Shown here piece after piece: positions 36,396 to 46,823 of a stretch of DNA of 64,000 nt. Every line of letters starts with the position of its first letter. Position 1 is the stretch's first letter. Origin of the DNA: Orbilia blumenaviensis (Eukaryota > Ascomycota > Orbiliomycetes > Orbiliales > Orbiliaceae); NCBI GenBank assembly GCA_036872755.1, contig JAVHNS010000002.1, positions 4,030,001 through 4,094,000 on the forward strand, read 5' to 3'. The notes under the pieces are model-generated. The model saw only the letters and a program-made list of their open reading frames with translations. It was not told the DNA's origin and made no database searches. The position numbers and the translations under genes were made by a program.

Positions 36396-37424
36396 TAGCC
36401 ATGCCTAGTAGGCCGTATATAGTTATACAGTATCGTTTCAGGGCCCCTGATAGCGCTATCTGGCTGGTAATACCAAGCAACCAAATCTTGAACGAAAAAA
36501 AACATATCGCTTCCATTTATTACCATAATTCATTCAATCCTATTTTAATACTGGGATGTATCTTTTAATCGACTGGAGCAGCAAAAAACACCCATACGAG
36601 GAGATTACAAACGGGAAAACCGAATCCATGGGACTTTTGTACAGGCGTTTATTGCTATGATTTGTTTTTTTTTTCTTTTTCTTTCCTTTTCTTTTTTGGA
36701 ATATTATGTAGCCATAGTCCTAGCGATGGAATACTACCAAAATCATTACTGCTACCAAATTTCTTTTGACCAAAACCGCAATGCATGAGTATTGCATTGC
36801 ATTTACCACTGCATTACATAACTTATGACACCAAAAGAAGGGCATCCAGCGAATGCTGTGGGATAAAACTGCATTCGCTTTATCAGTATGCATATGCTTT
36901 GTAATTGTGCAACCGCTTATGCGACAGAAAGGATCTATTAAATAAGTGATTTCGATAACACACAAGGCTCAGGCCTTGGCTGGTTTACATTTAGTGTAAC
37001 GAGGCGAGGAAATTTCGAAAACTAGGATAGGGGGGACTAAGTATTCCCGACAAAAGAAGCTCGGCATCCAGCTTGCAGCCTTGCGAGCTCAGGAATATCT
37101 CCTTTTCTTTTAGCCATCGGTTCCTGTTCTTGAACAAGGGATTGGATCAAATTATTGGACTAAGGTCACGATGATATTTTGTCCCGGAAGGCTCCCGAGA
37201 GCTCCCCACCTAATACAGATACTTGACGTCTAAAACTAAAGTAAAGAGGTCAAAAAAAAATCCCTAAAAGAGGGGGAGAATAAAGTAAAAAAAAAACCAA
37301 GCTTCGGGTATGAGACCAATCGCTGGGTTGTGCGTACATGACATGTATGTGCATAGCTAACCGCAATACAGCCACAAATGACCGAGACTGCTCTGAAGTT
37401 AAAGTTTAATTCCCAGGTTGGAAT
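36396..37424. other. intergenic
   Basis: About 1 kb downstream of the PLAC8 gene, containing a T-rich tract (36661-36690) and short imperfect GCATTGCATT-type repeats (about 36779-36815). No gene is recognised. Confidence 0.5.
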
Positions 37425-37970
37425 TCACCATGAGCACAGGGAAGACCAAGCCTCTGGGCGAAGAATATGTCGAAGCGTCAATAAAGCGTCAAAAATGGTC
37501 AGGAAGGACAGGATGAGGATACCCGTTGCGAACGTACTGCGCGACGGCATCGAAGGCTCGTCGACTTCTCTGTTTTTTAAGATTACCAAACTTTCGCCCA
37601 AGGCTATGGTTGCTTTTGGATAGGGTTTTCTGAGATATGCGAGAGCTCTAGCTGCTTCCTCAACTCTGTTAAGGTCATGAAAAGAATCGCTTCGGAGGGG
37701 TCTTTCAAACACTGGGTTGAAGGTCGCTGATCTGGGCGCCAAGTACACCAAGTAAGAATTCCATAGTGTTTTCGGAGCTGAATTTACGAACCTCGATGGA
37801 ACTTGTCCATTTAGTGCGCCCTTAATGCGACTGATATACACGGAGGCTAGAACAATTCCGACTAAAATCTCGGGTAGGTACCAAGGTACCGAGCAGGCAC
37901 CTATAGCCCAGTGTTGTATATGTGGTATATTTTTCGTTCGGCTAACATGTACGCTGCATGCAGCCTCCAT
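37425..37970 (-). CDS. possible small membrane protein, hypothetical
   Basis: An uninterrupted frame from ATG 37970 gives 181 residues. Two hydrophobic segments could span a membrane: LPEILVGIVLASVYISRI near the N-terminus and GILILSFLTIFDALLTL near the C-terminus, separated by a basic/Ser-rich loop. No family is recognised. Single-exon structure and lack of motifs keep confidence moderate. It lies upstream of the SDR gene in the same orientation, with its stop well clear of any other gene; the 326 nt between 37971 and 38296 hold a TA-rich repeat (about 38186-38202) and nothing else visible. Confidence 0.45.
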   Translation of the reverse strand: MEAACSVHVSRTKNIPHIQHWAIGACSVPWYLPEILVGIVLASVYISRIKGALNGQVPSRFVNSAPKTLWNSYLVYLAPRSATFNPVFERPLRSDSFHDLNRVEEAARALAYLRKPYPKATIALGESLVILKNREVDEPSMPSRSTFATGILILSFLTIFDALLTLRHILRPEAWSSLCSW

Positions 37971-38296
37971 GCTAGTCTCGACGGGTCGGCACTCCAAATT
38001 AATACATGCGGTCCTGCCTGATCAAATGTATTTACTTTGAAAGGTATATTCCAAGAAGAAGAGAAAAGAAACATCTCTAGGCTATATTAGCTCCCCCTAA
38101 AACTAAAAGTTGGGGAAGCATACCAAGAGCTATGTATTTTCATGCACGTGCACATCCAGATTCAAGAATAGTTATGGGATAACGTTATATATATATGTTA
38201 TATGGTCATGCGTTGCGCATGCTTCTACCCGAATTCGCGAAACCGTTCAGCCTCCTCCTCCTCCAACTCCTCCTCTGGCGCCGGACTAAGTATGTA

Positions 38297-39231
38297 CTAC
38301 CATTTTTCAACATAAGGCCGAACGTCCAATTCCCAAGTCCAGGTTGTCCTAGGCTGTTGGTGTAGCGCCCAGTAAGTCTCCGCGATGGCAGCGGGATCAA
38401 TTTTGCTTCCTTCTGGCGCGCCCTTCAGCCATTCTGCTGTTTTGGGGGTATCTATAACCCCATCCACGATCAAATGCGAAACATGCACACCCCCTGGTCC
38501 AAACTCCTTAGCGAGGGACTGAGTTAGAGAGCGCAGTGCGAATTTGCCGGGCGAGAAGGACTGGAGGTACGGTGAGCCCTTTATCGCTGCTGTGGCACCC
38601 GTGAAAAAGAGGGATGGTGGATGGGGAATTGGGGACTTGGCGGCGGAAAGAAGATGTGGGAGAGCGGCTTGGGCGAAAATAAAGGCGCCCAGGCTGATCA
38701 TGAAGGCCGACTTCGTGTTAACCACCAATATATGATATATAGATATGTTGAACTATATCAATAATGTCAGGGACCGGAGGGGAACGTACACGCTAGTCTC
38801 ATATCCTAGCTTAAATCCTTCAACCGACTGTTCCAAAAAAGGTTTGCGGGAGAATACCCCGCCAACATTGTATATCGCCGCCGCCACAGGCCTATCCGGG
38901 AACTCCTTGGCCACTTGCTCGAATACATTCTTCACACTCGCTTCGTCTTGGACATCGGCGGAGAAGCCGACTGCGGTACCGCCTGCCTCGTTGATCTCCT
39001 TAACCGTGGTTTCGTACGAGTTTGGACTGCGTGCCAGGAGAACAACGGAGTATAGTGAAGCGAACTTTTTGGCAATTGCGGCGCCCTGCAGTCATAAAGA
39101 GGCTCATATTAGCTGGCCAAACATATATACTGATATTATCGTGAAATAAATGTTATAAATTTAAAGAGACTGTGACGTACAGTACCTGGCCCAACGCCAG
39201 CGACCAATGCAATAGCTTGCCTCGCAGCCAT
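38297..39231 (-). CDS. short-chain dehydrogenase/reductase, atypical catalytic Tyr
   Basis: Three exons (39231-39181, 39085-38792, 38710-38297) give 252 residues in phase. The N-terminal cofactor motif is IALVAGVGPGTGAAIAKKFA (GxGxGTG variant). YNVGG replaces the classical NAG motif after strand beta-4. At the active site the YxxxK position reads FSPGK (Phe167, Lys171), and the Ser 13 residues before it is Ala, so the classical Ser-Tyr-Lys triad is incomplete; the following KFALRSLTQSLAKEFGPGGV and VDGVIDTP are well conserved. Some bacterial and fungal SDR groups share this Phe-type site. The substrate is unknown, and it may have a non-classical or non-catalytic role. Intron 2 has a GTGTAC donor. 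Confidence 0.85.
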
Positions 39232-40385
39232 GGCGTCCGAATTTCTATGATCAATCGGTCAATTTAAAGCTGAGTTGATAAGTTCGTAATTAATGGGCGA
39301 TACCTAAGGCTAGGTTAAGAAATTAATTATATGCTTTCCTGTGTGGGAAGCACCGTTGTATATAAGCTTGCACTGGTGGATTAATAATCAATATTGTACG
39401 AAAATATGCACGGAATATTAGAGTCTTATGACGTTTGCGTTTTCGATGTTGATTACAATAATTAATGTTTGAATATAGTCTAGCCAAAAAGAGTCCTGGC
39501 CTAGAAGGGTTACAGTGTTTGACAAATCGACTGTTATTCGACAGGTAGGGCATTATATCAGGATATCGATATATCTAGATCGATTAAACGGTGGTGAAGC
39601 GTTGAAAGAACCTCCCACATTTAGTTTACACGACTGAACTGCTGAATATAGAATATTCATGATTAAGGAGGTTGAGATTTGTCTCGTCCCTAGCGTTGGG
39701 CTACCGGCTACTTGGGGCTTATTTTGTAGAGCTATCGAGCTATAACTATAGACCCGTTGGATTTATTGGTCTCGTTGGTAACCAGACAACACAAAGTCGA
39801 ACATTGTTACCCAGATTTCAACACAACGCATTTGAAGATCTGGAGTATGTGAAACTTTGGGAAAGACCTAGTCTCGGTCCAGACCTGCCTATGACAAGCT
39901 GTGTTTGAATAGTGACTACATAGACCGGATTGACCATCAAGTACTCCACAAAGGAGAGTTGGTTCCAGTGCAGGCCCCCTCGGGATCCCGTGAAGAGATT
40001 GTGGGAAGAAGCAAGTGTGTTGTATTTTTGCGATTAAAATGTGTTGCGTCGTCGTTGCGTGTCGATACTGGTGTTGATAGATCGCTGGGGTTACGGGGAG
40101 ATCACCCTCTGCTCAACTGTCGCGTCACCTTTCTGTTTTCCATCCAACGTCACCTTAACTATCGCAAGATACCCAAAGCGCTTTTCAAAAGCCGTGTCCA
40201 AAAACGTCAGATATCCTACCCGATTTCATCGCTGCCAATTTGTTTTACCCGTCCCTCCTTCCTCGACATAGAGATGCTGGGGCTAGCCTCGAGCAACTAA
40301 ACTTTAATCCGAAGCTTCGGTCGATTTGCTGCAAAATCTGCCTTTCTGGGTTTGTTGGCGCCACTCGTGCCGTTTGGAGACCACA
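39232..40385. other. intergenic between divergent SDR and ValRS genes
   Basis: The interval holds both promoters. Open frames at 39672-39908 and 39905-40300 (+) have no recognised content and are interrupted. There is no RNA gene or repeat of note. Confidence 0.5.
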
Positions 40386-43300
40386 ATGGCTACCAACCAG
40401 GATTCGGTTAGTCTTTTTGATCCTGAGAAACTTTCAAAACTTCTTGTCCTTTGCTGAGTGAACGAATTTCACTGCCATAGTCGCCATCTGGGGGGGCTCC
40501 TTACCAGCCTAGTGAGATTGAAGGGAAACAGTACAGTCTATGGGAAAAGAAGGGGTACTTCAGTCCACATTGGCAATATCCCCAGAGCCCACTTTCGTCC
40601 CGTCCGTCTGAGGAGAGCTGGGCAAACTTCAACAGTGTAGGGATTATACGCGGCACCGCCAATGGTCAGGGTCAAAGTGCTACCTCGAGTATTGAAATGA
40701 TCGAGAGGCCATCGTCAATCTCAAGCCTTCGGTATCTTCAACCTCTCGTAATCCCAACCAGCATCTTTGGCGCCTTCTCCGGGACCAATTCTGAGACTAG
40801 TCAGCAAGACGAAAGGCCCGTCGAGTCCTCGCAGAACTCTTTAAAATTTGGTAACAGCAGCGCCCAGGGCCAATCTGACACAAACCCATCCACATCGCCG
40901 AGCTTAGTAAATATCGAAGAGGCCATCAAGAGCGCTTCCCTGGATTACCCGCCCAAGACATATTTCAGCATGTTTACGGCGCCTCCGAACATCACTGGGA
41001 ATATTCACTGTGGCCATGCTCTTGCGATATCTTTGGAGGATGTGCTTGCGAGGTATCATCGGATGCGGGGCTTGAGAACTCTTTTCATTCCTGGCCTCGA
41101 TCATGCTGGAATCGCCACTCAGTCTGCTGTCGAAAGGAAACTCATTCATGAGGAGGGGAAAGACCGTCACCAAACCGGCCGACCTAGGTTCACCAAGTAC
41201 TTGAACGAATGGAAGGACGAGTATTGCGGTAAAATATCTTCAGCTTTTCGATGCCTTGGCGCATCTATGGATTGGGGGCGAGAGGCTTTTAGCATGGACC
41301 AGACCCGAAATGAGGCAGCTATGGAAGCATTCGTTCGATTGCACGAACAAGGCGTGATTTATCGGGGAAACCACATCGTCAATTGGTGTCCCACTCTTAG
41401 ATCAGCTATTTCGGAACTAGAGATCGATACTCTTGAGATTGACGGGCCCACGAAAATTAAAGTTCCCGGGTATACCAAAGAGGTCGAATTCGGCGTCTTG
41501 TACTATTACAAGTATCTTATTGTCAGGGATGATAACACTTCCAGCTGGATCGAGATGACGACGAGCAGACCGGAGCTACTTGTGGCGGATTCGGGTATCG
41601 CTGTACACCCTGAAGATAAAAGGCATGCACGGTTAATTGGGTTGAATGCCCGGCATCCTTATTCCAGCCGCTTGCTCCCAATTGTTGGGGACTATAGCGT
41701 CAATCGAAGAGTTGGGACCGGCGCCATCAGTATTGCACCTGGCCATAGCGACTATTTCTGCGAGATCGGGAAAAGAAGCAAGCTACCATTCATAGTTGTT
41801 TTCAAAGATGATGGAAGGGTGACCGAAGCTGGGGAGCTGTGGAAGGGCCAGCAAAGGTTCGAGCTGCGCCAAACCATCATTGAAAACCTCGAGGAGCGGA
41901 ATCTCTTGCTCAAGAAAGAACCTTGTAAGGAAACCTTACAAATTTGTAGCCGGTCAGGGGACGTGGTTGAGCAGATGTCAAAATCCGAATGGTGGTTGCG
42001 GATGGGCGATATTGCAGAGGGAGCAGCGAAAGTTGTCAGGGACGGGGAAATTAAGATGCGGCCACAGGCAATCGAAGCGGAGTACCTTGGTTGGTTGAAG
42101 GAGCCCAAAGACTGGTGTTTATCAAGACAGTCATGGTGGGGCCAAAGGGTCCCGGCGTGGTTCTTAAGCCTTAAGGAGGAAGAACGAAACGCCTTGAAAC
42201 CAGATCACTCCAATCCCAAGCGATGGATGGTTGCTCGCACCGAGGAAGAGGCACGGAAGCAAGGAGAGTCAGCATTTCCGGATGAGCCATTCCGGCTAAC
42301 TAGGGATGAAGCAGTGCTCGATTCCTGGTTTGCTGCCGCGATCTGGCCGCTCTCAACACTCGGATGGCCTGAAGGGGAAGACTTCCGTGAATTTTACCCG
42401 ACAACCATCTTGGATACCGGATCAGACACCTTATTTTCCTGGGTAACCAAGATGGTTGCTGTATGCCTGAAGCTGACGGGCCACCCGCCATTCAAGGAGG
42501 TCTTCTTCCACCCTCTAGTCAGAGACTTTGCGGGGAGGAAGATGTCAAAGTCCCTCGGCAACGTCCTTGACCCACTTGATATCGTATCCGGCACGACACT
42601 GGAGGCCCTGAACGAGAAACTCTTGAACAGGAACTTGCCGGCGAGCAGCGAGGAATTCGACCGGCAGAAGAAGTCGCAGGCCACTTGCTTCCCGGGCGGG
42701 ATCCCAGAGTGCGGGGCTGATGCACTCAGACTCGCATTGATAGACGCTACCTCAGAGTGTAAGTGTGATTAGTTCTACCGTACGGACTAGAGAGGTATAC
42801 TGACAATTGAGGGCATATAGCCCAAGACGTGTTTCTAAACGTCAATGACGTTATAAGATGTCGAAACTTCTGTGACGGGCTGTATAAGACGGTCCACGAG
42901 GCTTTGGCGATGCTCCCGAGCGACTATAATCCGACGAAATCGAATTATGGACAGCGGATGGCCCAGAGGGTTGGGGACCGATACATTCTGCACAGGTTGA
43001 ATGCTGCCAGTCGGGTAGTTGAAGGAGCGATTGAAGGAAGAGAGTTTTGGAAAGCAACACGGGGTATTAAGGATGTATGGTGTCACCATATTCCTGCCTA
43101 TTTGGTACGTTAATGCTGAGGGGGCGTCCGTGGAAACACATGTGTTTGAGCACTGTATATACGAGAGAGAAAGGCGGACACTGACTGATAACCCTATAGA
43201 AATACCACCAAAGCTGTGGCAATGAAGACCCGGATCCAGAAGGCCTCTCACCCCTGGAAACATTGTATACAATAATTGATAGAGGTTTGAGGCTGGCCCA

Positions 43301-43982
43301 TCCGTTTATGCCTTTTATCACGGAAGAGCTATGGCAGAAGCTTCCCCGCTTTCTCCATGATAATATGCCGTCGATAATGGTAGCGGATTTCCCAAAGCAG
43401 TTTCCTGAATACGAATGTTCAGACGCAGAGGAGAAGTTCGAATTATTTATGCTTTGCACCAGTGGGATCCAGTCACTGTACCAGGAAAACGGTTGCCCGG
43501 AGGTTTGCACAGGTAACGGAAGCTCATCCACTGCCAGGGAAAAGATTTTGAGACCTTAGCTGACTGTCTATATTAATTTATATATAGTTTACGTAAAACC
43601 TGTCTCCACTTCGGTTCAACGAACCATAGAGACTTATCTGGCTGAACTACAGCAACAGTCGGGCCGGATACACGTTGAATTTCTCCGGTTGGGAGACGAC
43701 GCCCCAGCAGGGAGTATTCTGAAGGCGCTGTCGGAGGATGTTTCTATCCATCTTAGCATTAGGTCGCAGCAATTAGGGACGAGGAATGGTTTAACAGGAC
43801 TCCGATTAGAATTGGAGGTTGCCCAGCGAACCGTATTCAGACAGGAAGCTAAGCTCAGAGAGATGGCTTTACGAGACTCGACAGATGAGCGGGATAGGAA
43901 GGCTGAAGAAGCTCGATTGGAGGGCTATAGAACCAAGGTTAAGAATTTCATACGGGTCATTAGCGATCTCTCGAACCCTTGA
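40386..43982 (+). CDS. divergent valyl-tRNA synthetase with apparently lost editing site
   Basis: Five exons (40386-40406, 40481-42758, 42821-43104, 43200-43512, 43588-43982) join in phase to 1096 residues, close to the usual eukaryotic length. The N-terminus has the ValRS signature YSLWEKKGYFSP and no obvious mitochondrial presequence. The class I motifs are HCGH (183-186, in PPNITGNIHCGHA) and KMSKS (694-698). DWCLSRQSWWGQRVPAWF and GIPECGADALRLALIDATS match ValRS blocks. In the CP1 editing domain the residues normally forming the proofreading pocket are changed: TTRPET reads TSRPEL (368-373) and the GTGAVKxTPAHDxxD block reads GTGAISIAPGHSDYF (419-433), losing the Lys and both Asp. The C-terminus keeps the anticodon-binding region (HPFMPFITEELWQKLP) and a charged helix. 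It is probably a paralogue rather than the sole housekeeping enzyme. Confidence 0.9.
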
Positions 43983-44420
43983 GTCTAAATGTAGGACCCT
44001 CGAAGGAATAGGAGTTTGCGGGGTAAGATTTTAAGGGACCAGGGCATAGCTAAATTGCCAGGCGTATTTTGATGATGCAGCGGTTGTGGCAATATTTTCT
44101 TTCTTCTCTCTGTATTGAAATTGTTGGGGGGGGTTCTCATTTAAGTTTCTTTCCTATTTGCTGTTGACGTTCCAGAATAGCATTTTCTTGTTTTATAAGC
44201 GTTGAGGAATAACGATAACATGACCAGACCTAGAGGCGATTCTGGTCGAGAGACCACTGAACAGGCGATTGCAAAGCTCCGCTACCAAGTAGTAAATTTG
44301 TGAGATGAATCCAGCTTGGGATATAAAGGATCCGGAATTATTATTATTAATGGTTTTTTTTTTTTTTTTCCCTTAAAAAAAGAGAAGGTTCGTTGAGAGA
44401 CTATATGCAAGGTCGCGCCA
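43983..44420. other. intergenic between convergent genes
   Basis: 3' flanks of the ValRS and CENP-S genes. It has a G-run near 44125 and a T17 run (about 44354-44370). No gene is seen. Confidence 0.6.
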
Positions 44421-45153
44421 TTATCTTTTCGACTTCCCCACTGCTTTAGCTGCTCTTTCCGCAGCCTCGTCGTCGACGACTTTCTGCAAGAGGCCATGGA
44501 GATCCGGGTTCTTCCTTGCGAGCAGTAGGACATCTGCTGTGGAGACGGTGCTCCTATTTGCATGTCTATAGACCCAGTTCCGGTTAGTGACTTGAAATGC
44601 ATGCGTGAAGAATTCTAGGCGGTACGGTATAGTGTTACTTTGAAAAGTTCTCAAGGTCTTTTGCGATATTATCTGCCCGCCACGTGTAAACCAAGTTAGC
44701 CTTTCCATGCAATCTACCCGCTATAGCATGCATTCATGAGAGACAATAATTGACCGGCGGGCGGTCCCTGGATCTATACGGGCTGTAGAACATACCAAGC
44801 TGAACCCAGGCAAGTTCCGTTAGGGATCCGATGAACTGCGGAGTCGCATTGACGTCTAAGTCCAGGCATGCTTCATCGACCAGTTTCCCGACATGGTACC
44901 TGAAATCAAGTAGACGTTATACGCCTTTTAGCAGGAGGTATCTTTTTTTTTTTTTTTTTTTTTTTTCGTCGACTTTGTCCCTGCATATGCATATCTAATA
45001 CAATGGGACGGGAGATTTTGGTATGGCATACCATAGCGCAGACTTAAGCCGCTGTATCCCTTGCAGATATGAAGTCAGCGCCCTGATCGATTTGAGATAG
45101 ATATTTCTATAGGTCTTAGAGCGAACCTCTTGTTCTGTATCATCGGAGGACAT
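44421..45153 (-). CDS. mhf1: CENP-S / MHF1 histone-fold protein
   Basis: Four exons (45153-45032, 44899-44796, 44672-44639, 44565-44421) join in phase to 134 residues. The sequence follows the CENP-S histone fold: LKSALWYHVGKLVDEACLDL, NATPQFIGSLTELAWVQL, a helix containing IAKDLENFSKHANRST, and VSTADVLLLARKNPDLHGLL, with a short basic tail ending GKSKR. CENP-S/MHF1 pairs with CENP-X/MHF2 at the inner kinetochore and with the FANCM/Mph1 helicase in fork repair. The third exon is only 34 nt. Intron 1 carries a run of about 23 A on the sense strand. The last intron has a CACTAAC branch site 13 nt before its acceptor. It is convergent with the ValRS gene. Confidence 0.93.
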
Positions 45154-45803
45154 GGCTATGTAACGTTCTTCGCGCTATTGTGGTACTATGGGAGCTCCTG
45201 ACAGGTCGTGGTATTAACGTGGAGACGCGTTGCAAGCAACAAGAAGGCTCACGTTGTTGGATAAAGACGTCGGCTCAACGCAAAGCGGCAGTCTTGTCTT
45301 AATCCAACACACATCTGCGCGAGCATATTACATTTTGGGAAACAAAAAGGTTTTTTCACCCATGCGATTTGATTTGCAATTGGTTCGGCCTCACCAGATA
45401 TCAATTTGATTTCGAATTCCAGACCTCAAAAAGACGGCACGAGAATGCTCCCGAAATGGGCCGGATACGATCTTCATCCTAGCTTTTTAGCATATGTTTG
45501 CGACTCCATCAGGTCCGGTATCGCAGATGGCCGTCAATCAGTCCACCTCACAGCACATGCGGAGACTATCATTAAATAGCAAATGCTTGCGATGTTGAAT
45601 TGATTAAGTCGAGGTCCCGCCCATGATTCATGGCAAAACATTTTTCGCTTGTGCCATCTCCACAGTTGAAGGGATCAGGTAACAGGAATGATAAAAGATA
45701 GGCGAAACGAAACTCTGTTTCCCCAGATAATTAATGGGGGCTCTTCATATCGTTGGGAACCCGGACGTCATTTACATGGGAAACCGCCTGATACTTTCGC
45801 CTT

Positions 45804-46241
45804 TTGCGGTGTGGATCTCTCTACTGGATAACTTCTTCTGTAATTCTGACGGGAGGAAGGATACCGTCGGTTCGGTCTCACATGTTGTTGGGGTTCGATG
45901 TCTCTCAGGAAGATGGCCGAACTGGATGGTGGAACCCCTGGTCAATCCCGGGTCGTCCTCCAAGACATCCCCCTGTCAATGCGGGGAACGGACCCACCCT
46001 CGACGACAGGCCGGAGACATTTCCTGAAATGGGATGGGTGGACTACAACCATGTCGACAGTATCACTCTATCGAAGTTCCCGAATGATAACAAAATGCTC
46101 TCAATCGTACCCACTAAAAAGTACAAATCGAGAGTAAAAAGCAAAGAAACATTCTTTATTTTTATTTTTATTTTTGGTAAGCTCACAAGCCAGCTCTACA
46201 TGCTAACCACGATGCCCCAATCTGATCTACGACTTAACTAG
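45804..46241 (+). other. orphan coding-like segment, possible unrecognised exon or gene relic
   Basis: An open frame of about 145 codons contains a stretch with good protein character (FDVSQEDGRTGWWNPWSIPG, RPETFPEMGWVDYNHVDS). No ATG sits at its beginning, no convincing donor or acceptor pair was found, and the end runs into TTTATTTTTATT low complexity. It may be an exon whose partners I could not place, or a decayed gene. No family is recognised. Confidence 0.25.
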
Positions 46242-46729
46242 GTGTGAGGGGGTCCCATGTCGAATATCGTATGGCATGCCATTTACGACTTCCATAATTC
46301 TCTCGTACGGGGGGGAATGGCCTAGTCCTTCGCCTCGGCCTGCACCTGCTGGATAAGTTCACTTACGTATTAAGAAATTAAGATGAAAGGTGCGGCGCAG
46401 ATTCGGACAATACAGCGTGAAACTTGCAATTGGTCACGCTGTGATGTACAATAAATTTGCGCTCTATGTGGGCTCCGCAGACCCAGCTGGAGATATCCCG
46501 GGGCTGTAGATGCTAGAACACCTTCCGGGGTTGGGCCACGAAGATACAGGCTTTGTGAAAAAAAAAAAAAAGAGAGAGAAAGAAGGAGAATCTTGGAACT
46601 GGGAAAATAATGAGGCTGTAGGTAGGGGTCTAGTTCATGGCCATTACCCAGCTGCATCCTACTGCTTTGGCTCTTTGTCGACTAGACTTCAAAAGCGAAT
46701 AGGTATCCATAACTGAAGAAGGGGAGGGT

Positions 46730-46812
46730 CTTCTCTTTTGCTCCTCTCTGGATCCAGACTCCTACTCAGTCTCTCGTTGTCTCTTTCTCCTCTGTCTCTT
46801 TGCTTGGGGCTT
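46730..46812 (+). promoter_or_regulatory. pyrimidine-rich tract upstream of the repeat-rich CFEM gene
   Basis: A long CT-rich block (CTCTTTTGCTCCTCTC through CTCTTTGC) directly precedes the ATG at 46824. Such tracts commonly mark the core promoter and transcription start of well-expressed fungal genes; that role is inferred. Confidence 0.4.
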
Positions 46813-46823
46813 AGCATCAAGAA

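Larger units (their letters stand above)
45154..46823. other. intergenic with one coding-like segment
   Basis: Divergent promoter interval between CENP-S (-) and the repeat-rich CFEM gene (+). Apart from the segment at 45804-46241 listed separately, only short frames are present. It includes an A13 run followed by GA repeats (46558-46580). Confidence 0.5.

Noticed and set aside
37378..37623. 81-codon plus-strand frame
   Set aside because: It is antisense to the possible membrane protein frame on the minus strand and has no features.
44565..44672. Apparent frameshift in CENP-S between exons 3 and 4
   Set aside because: Careful reading shows TTTT in the third exon (GAACTTTTCAAA), and the join AA|A gives FSKHANRST in frame.
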